NCBI GenBank assembly: GCA_038239345.1
Contig: JBBSEX010000007.1
Span: 124,001 to 188,000 of the forward strand
Origin: JBBSEX01 sp038239345
GTDB taxonomy: Bacteria; Acidobacteriota; Terriglobia; Bryobacterales; Bryobacteraceae
Direction: 5' to 3'
DNA length: 64,000 nt
A program made the position numbers and the translations under genes. Each line of letters begins with the position of its first letter. Position 1 is the stretch's first letter. The notes under the pieces are model-generated. The model made no database searches. It was not told where the DNA came from and saw only the letters and a program-made list of their open reading frames with translations. This document shows, piece by piece, positions 61,937 to 64,000 of the stretch.

Positions 61937-62697
61937 TGCGCGGGCCTTATGGGAATGTTTTGTTGTCCGAGGAACGTCTTCAACTGAGCAACCGTGTAAG
62001 TGCCGTAATGAAAGATGGATGCAGCGAGCGCGGCGTCGGCGCAACCAGCCGTCAAAACCTCGGCGAAGTGTTCAGGGTTCCCCGCCCCGCCGGATGCGAT
62101 CAGGGGAATGTGCGTTGCTTCGGAGACCGCGCGAGTCATTGCGCAATCGAAACCGGTTTGAACCCCATCGGTATCCATTGAAGTGAGCAAGATCTCGCCG
62201 GCGCCAAGTGACTCGCCGCGTTGAGCCCACTCCACTGCGTCCATCCCTTCGTCGTGCCGGCCACCCCGGGTGAAGACGTTCCATCTACCAGTTTCGCGGC
62301 GCCGCGCGTCGACTGCCAACACCACCGCTTGCGCGCCAAACTCTTCGCTTAATTCGTGAATTAGTTCGGGACGGCGGACGGCGGCTGTATTGACACTCAC
62401 CTTATCGGCGCCGGCACGCAGGATGCGCAGCGCGTCCTGCACGGTGCGGATTCCACCGCCGACAGTCAGCGGAATAAACACGCGCCGGGCCGTTCGGGCA
62501 ACTACGTCGGCCATCGTTTCGCGTTCATCGCTGGAAGCCGTGATATCGAGGAAGACAAGTTCGTCGGCGCCTTGATCGTTATAGCGTTCGGCGAGTTCGA
62601 TTGGGTCGCCGGCATCGCGAAGGCCCACAAAATTCACGCCTTTAACAACGCGTCCCGCGGAGACGTCGAGACAAGGAATAATTCGTTTCGCCAACAC
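61933..62697 (-). CDS. hisF: Imidazole glycerol phosphate synthase cyclase HisF
   Basis: 254 residues; takes ammonia from HisH and closes the imidazole ring. Catalytic Asp in IPCLDVSAGRVVKGVNF and Asp of VLAVDARRRETG; phosphate loops TVGGGIRTV and LIASGGAGNPEHF. Coupled to hisA by a 4-base overlap and begins 1 base after hisH stops, as expected for subunits made in equal amounts. Confidence 0.96.
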   Translation of the reverse strand: MLAKRIIPCLDVSAGRVVKGVNFVGLRDAGDPIELAERYNDQGADELVFLDITASSDERETMADVVARTARRVFIPLTVGGGIRTVQDALRILRAGADKVSVNTAAVRRPELIHELSEEFGAQAVVLAVDARRRETGRWNVFTRGGRHDEGMDAVEWAQRGESLGAGEILLTSMDTDGVQTGFDCAMTRAVSEATHIPLIASGGAGNPEHFAEVLTAGCADAALAASIFHYGTYTVAQLKTFLGQQNIPIRPAQ

Positions 62698-62698
62698 T

Positions 62699-63292
62699 TC
62701 AGAGCTCCACGAAATTCGTTACGATTTGCAATCCAGTCTTGCCTGATTTTTCTGGATGAAACTGCACGCCATGAATGTTCTGGTGTTCTAGTACAGCAGT
62801 ATACGGAACAATATAGTTGCAGGATGCGGCGGTGGCCGGAACCAGCGGAGCGTAATAACTGTGGGCGAAGTAGACGAACGGCTTCGCTTCCGTATTGCGC
62901 AATAAGCGTGATTCCGTTTGTCGATCCAAATCATTCCACCCCATGTGTGGGATGCGTGCATCTCCCTGAAACTTTCGAACCATGCCGGGGAAGAGTCCGA
63001 ATCCGGGCAATTCTGGAGCTTCTTCGCTGCCCGCAAACAAAGCCTGCATTCCTAGACAGACACCCAGGAACGGCACGCCGGCGCGAATTCTATCAAAAAG
63101 TGCGCTCCGCACGGCCATTGCATGCAAGGCCCGCATCATCTGGCCGAAGTGGCCGACGCCTGGAAGCACGATTTTCGTAGCTCGCGCTACAGCGTCCCCG
63201 TCGCGAACAAGATCATAGGGCGCGCCGATTTCATCCAGAGTGTTCTGGACAGAACGGAGATTACCCGCCCCATAATCGAGAATGCTGATCAT
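62699..63292 (-). CDS. hisH: Imidazole glycerol phosphate synthase glutaminase HisH
   Basis: 197-residue class I glutamine amidotransferase. Cys nucleophile in FLGVCLGMQALF and the His-Glu pair in GVQFHPEKSGKTG; start ISILDYGAGNLRSVQNTLDEIG is the family pattern. Start overlaps the hisB stop by 4 bases. Supplies ammonia to HisF through the subunit tunnel. Confidence 0.96.
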   Translation of the reverse strand: MISILDYGAGNLRSVQNTLDEIGAPYDLVRDGDAVARATKIVLPGVGHFGQMMRALHAMAVRSALFDRIRAGVPFLGVCLGMQALFAGSEEAPELPGFGLFPGMVRKFQGDARIPHMGWNDLDRQTESRLLRNTEAKPFVYFAHSYYAPLVPATAASCNYIVPYTAVLEHQNIHGVQFHPEKSGKTGLQIVTNFVEL

Positions 63293-63876
63293 AATAGCCC
63301 TTTTGTGGATGGCAACTGATCGCGGAGCCGTTTATCGGTGGATGCGGCGTACTTCAGTGCCCTGGCGAAACATTTGAAGATGGCTTCGATTTTGTGGTGA
63401 TTGGATCTTCCGTAGAGAATCTTGGCGTGCAGATTCGCTCCGGCGTGATTGACGAAGCCACCGAAGAAATCCTCCACGAGTTCTGTCTGCAGGTCGCCCA
63501 CCAGGCGCGTCTTAACGCGGTCTTTATAAACGAGCGCGGGGCGGCCGCCGAGATCGAGCGCCACGACACAAAGCGTTTCGTCCATCGGCAAAACGAAATA
63601 TCCAGCGCGATTGATTCCCCGCCGATCACTTAGCGCTTTGGCGAAAAGCTGGCCTAAAACGATGCCCACATCCTCGACAGTATGATGCTGATCCACGTCC
63701 AGATCGCCTTTGGCGTGCAGCTTCAAATCGAAGCCGCCATGCTTGGTGAAAAGTTCCAGCATATGATCGAAAAAACGGATCCCGGTAAAAATGTCGTACG
63801 CGCCGCGGCCCTCGATTTTTAACGAGCCTTGTATCTGCGTCTCTTTCGTATCGCGTTGGATAGCGGCTTTTCTCAT
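63289..63876 (-). CDS. hisB: Imidazoleglycerol-phosphate dehydratase HisB
   Basis: 195 residues, single-function form. Metal-binding histidine clusters: RFFDHMLELFTKHGGFDL, DVDQHHTVEDVGI, RAGYFVLPMDETL, VEDFFGGFVNHAGANLHA and YGRSNHHKIEAIFKCF. The start overlaps the stop of the gene entering from the right. Operon order here is (upstream gene)-hisB-hisH-hisF-hisA. Confidence 0.96.
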   Translation of the reverse strand: MRKAAIQRDTKETQIQGSLKIEGRGAYDIFTGIRFFDHMLELFTKHGGFDLKLHAKGDLDVDQHHTVEDVGIVLGQLFAKALSDRRGINRAGYFVLPMDETLCVVALDLGGRPALVYKDRVKTRLVGDLQTELVEDFFGGFVNHAGANLHAKILYGRSNHHKIEAIFKCFARALKYAASTDKRLRDQLPSTKGLL

Positions 63877-64000
63877 TGCGGGTTGTCTTTCAAAACGCCG
63901 TCCAGCTCATTAATGTTATCCAGAATAGCCACGGCCTTTTCGGCGCGGAAAAGCGCGAGCACATCGTGATGCCTGAGCTGCTGCGCGGCGGCGATGCCGA
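63873..64000 (-). CDS. C-terminal end of an unidentified gene upstream of hisB (possibly HAD-like)
   Basis: The last 41 residues are readable: GIAAAQQLRHHDVLALFR then AEKAVAILDNINELDG and VLKDNPQ. The pattern GI-AA-...-VLAL...A...I...EL is like the end of HAD-superfamily phosphatases, which would fit histidinol-phosphate phosphatase, but it is too short to be sure. The stop overlaps hisB as ATGA, so it belongs to the same operon; it continues off the right edge. Confidence 0.5.
   Translation of the reverse strand, partial: GIAAAQQLRHHDVLALFRAEKAVAILDNINELDGVLKDNPQ

Noticed and set aside
1..64000. CRISPR arrays, tRNA or rRNA genes, and phage genes
   Set aside because: No regularly spaced direct repeats, no cloverleaf with TTCGA arm in the gene-free gaps inspected, and no phage structural or integrase gene among the coding regions.

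Overview
The window looks like chromosome from an acidobacterium of the Solibacter/Bryobacter type. The lineage call rests on several family signatures seen together: an Oar-like TonB receptor with an N-terminal carboxypeptidase-regulatory domain, two duplicated 'ADOP' MacB/FtsX permeases (one decayed), a VWFA-related secreted protein, and two NHL-repeat secreted proteins ending in the C-terminal domain typical of Solibacter. Everything here is inference from reading the sequence; no database search was run. No rRNA, tRNA, CRISPR array or prophage was recognised.

Layout. 1-7.8 kb: end of a primary sigma factor, a deiodinase-like gene interrupted by one in-frame TGA exactly at its catalytic position (read here as selenocysteine), a NifU/IscU scaffold, the TonB receptor, and a thioredoxin-like/Nudix pair. 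8-18.5 kb: cold-shock protein, DUF2252 protein, VWA protein with aldo/keto reductase, LarB, M20 peptidase, a secreted helical protein, an amine-oxidase-like flavoprotein and an MFS transporter. 18.5-27.3 kb is the most plastic part: a non-coding element bounded by 21-bp inverted repeats, an intact ADOP permease, an Xre/RES toxin-antitoxin pair, a ketoacyl synthase coupled to a DUF1080 protein, and a wrecked ADOP permease. 27.3-30.2 kb: hrcA-grpE-dnaJ behind a near-consensus sigma-70 promoter. 30.2-38.7 kb: secreted matrixin-like protease and two NHL proteins. 38.8-41.8 kb: fused TrpE-TrpG and a Tat-exported sugar isomerase-like protein. 41.8-48.8 kb: a minus-strand cluster of sugar/redox and membrane proteins headed by a debranching-type glucosidase. 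49-55 kb: phosphoketolase with acetate kinase, and an OmpR/CpxA-type two-component pair. 55-59.3 kb: ispF, ispD, a PIN-TRAM membrane protein, an RRM protein and a PLP aminotransferase. 59.3-64 kb: YqeY, a polytopic membrane protein and a histidine operon (hisB-hisH-hisF-hisA) running off the right edge.

How it fits together. The organism appears to be a heterotroph that imports (TonB receptor), trims and oxidises carbohydrate (glucosidase, GMC dehydrogenase, DUF1080, sugar isomerase) and can take a phosphoketolase-acetate kinase route to acetate and ATP. Amino-acid and isoprenoid biosynthesis genes sit in short, tightly overlapped operons.

Genome-wide style. All eleven convergent gene pairs end within 16 bases of each other or overlap. 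Many first-in-operon genes lack a Shine-Dalgarno and instead carry a TAnnnT hexamer 6-12 bases before the start codon, which suggests leaderless mRNAs. The strongest candidate for unusual biology is the selenocysteine-type deiodinase-like gene at 1264-1962, which an automatic annotation would split into two fragments.
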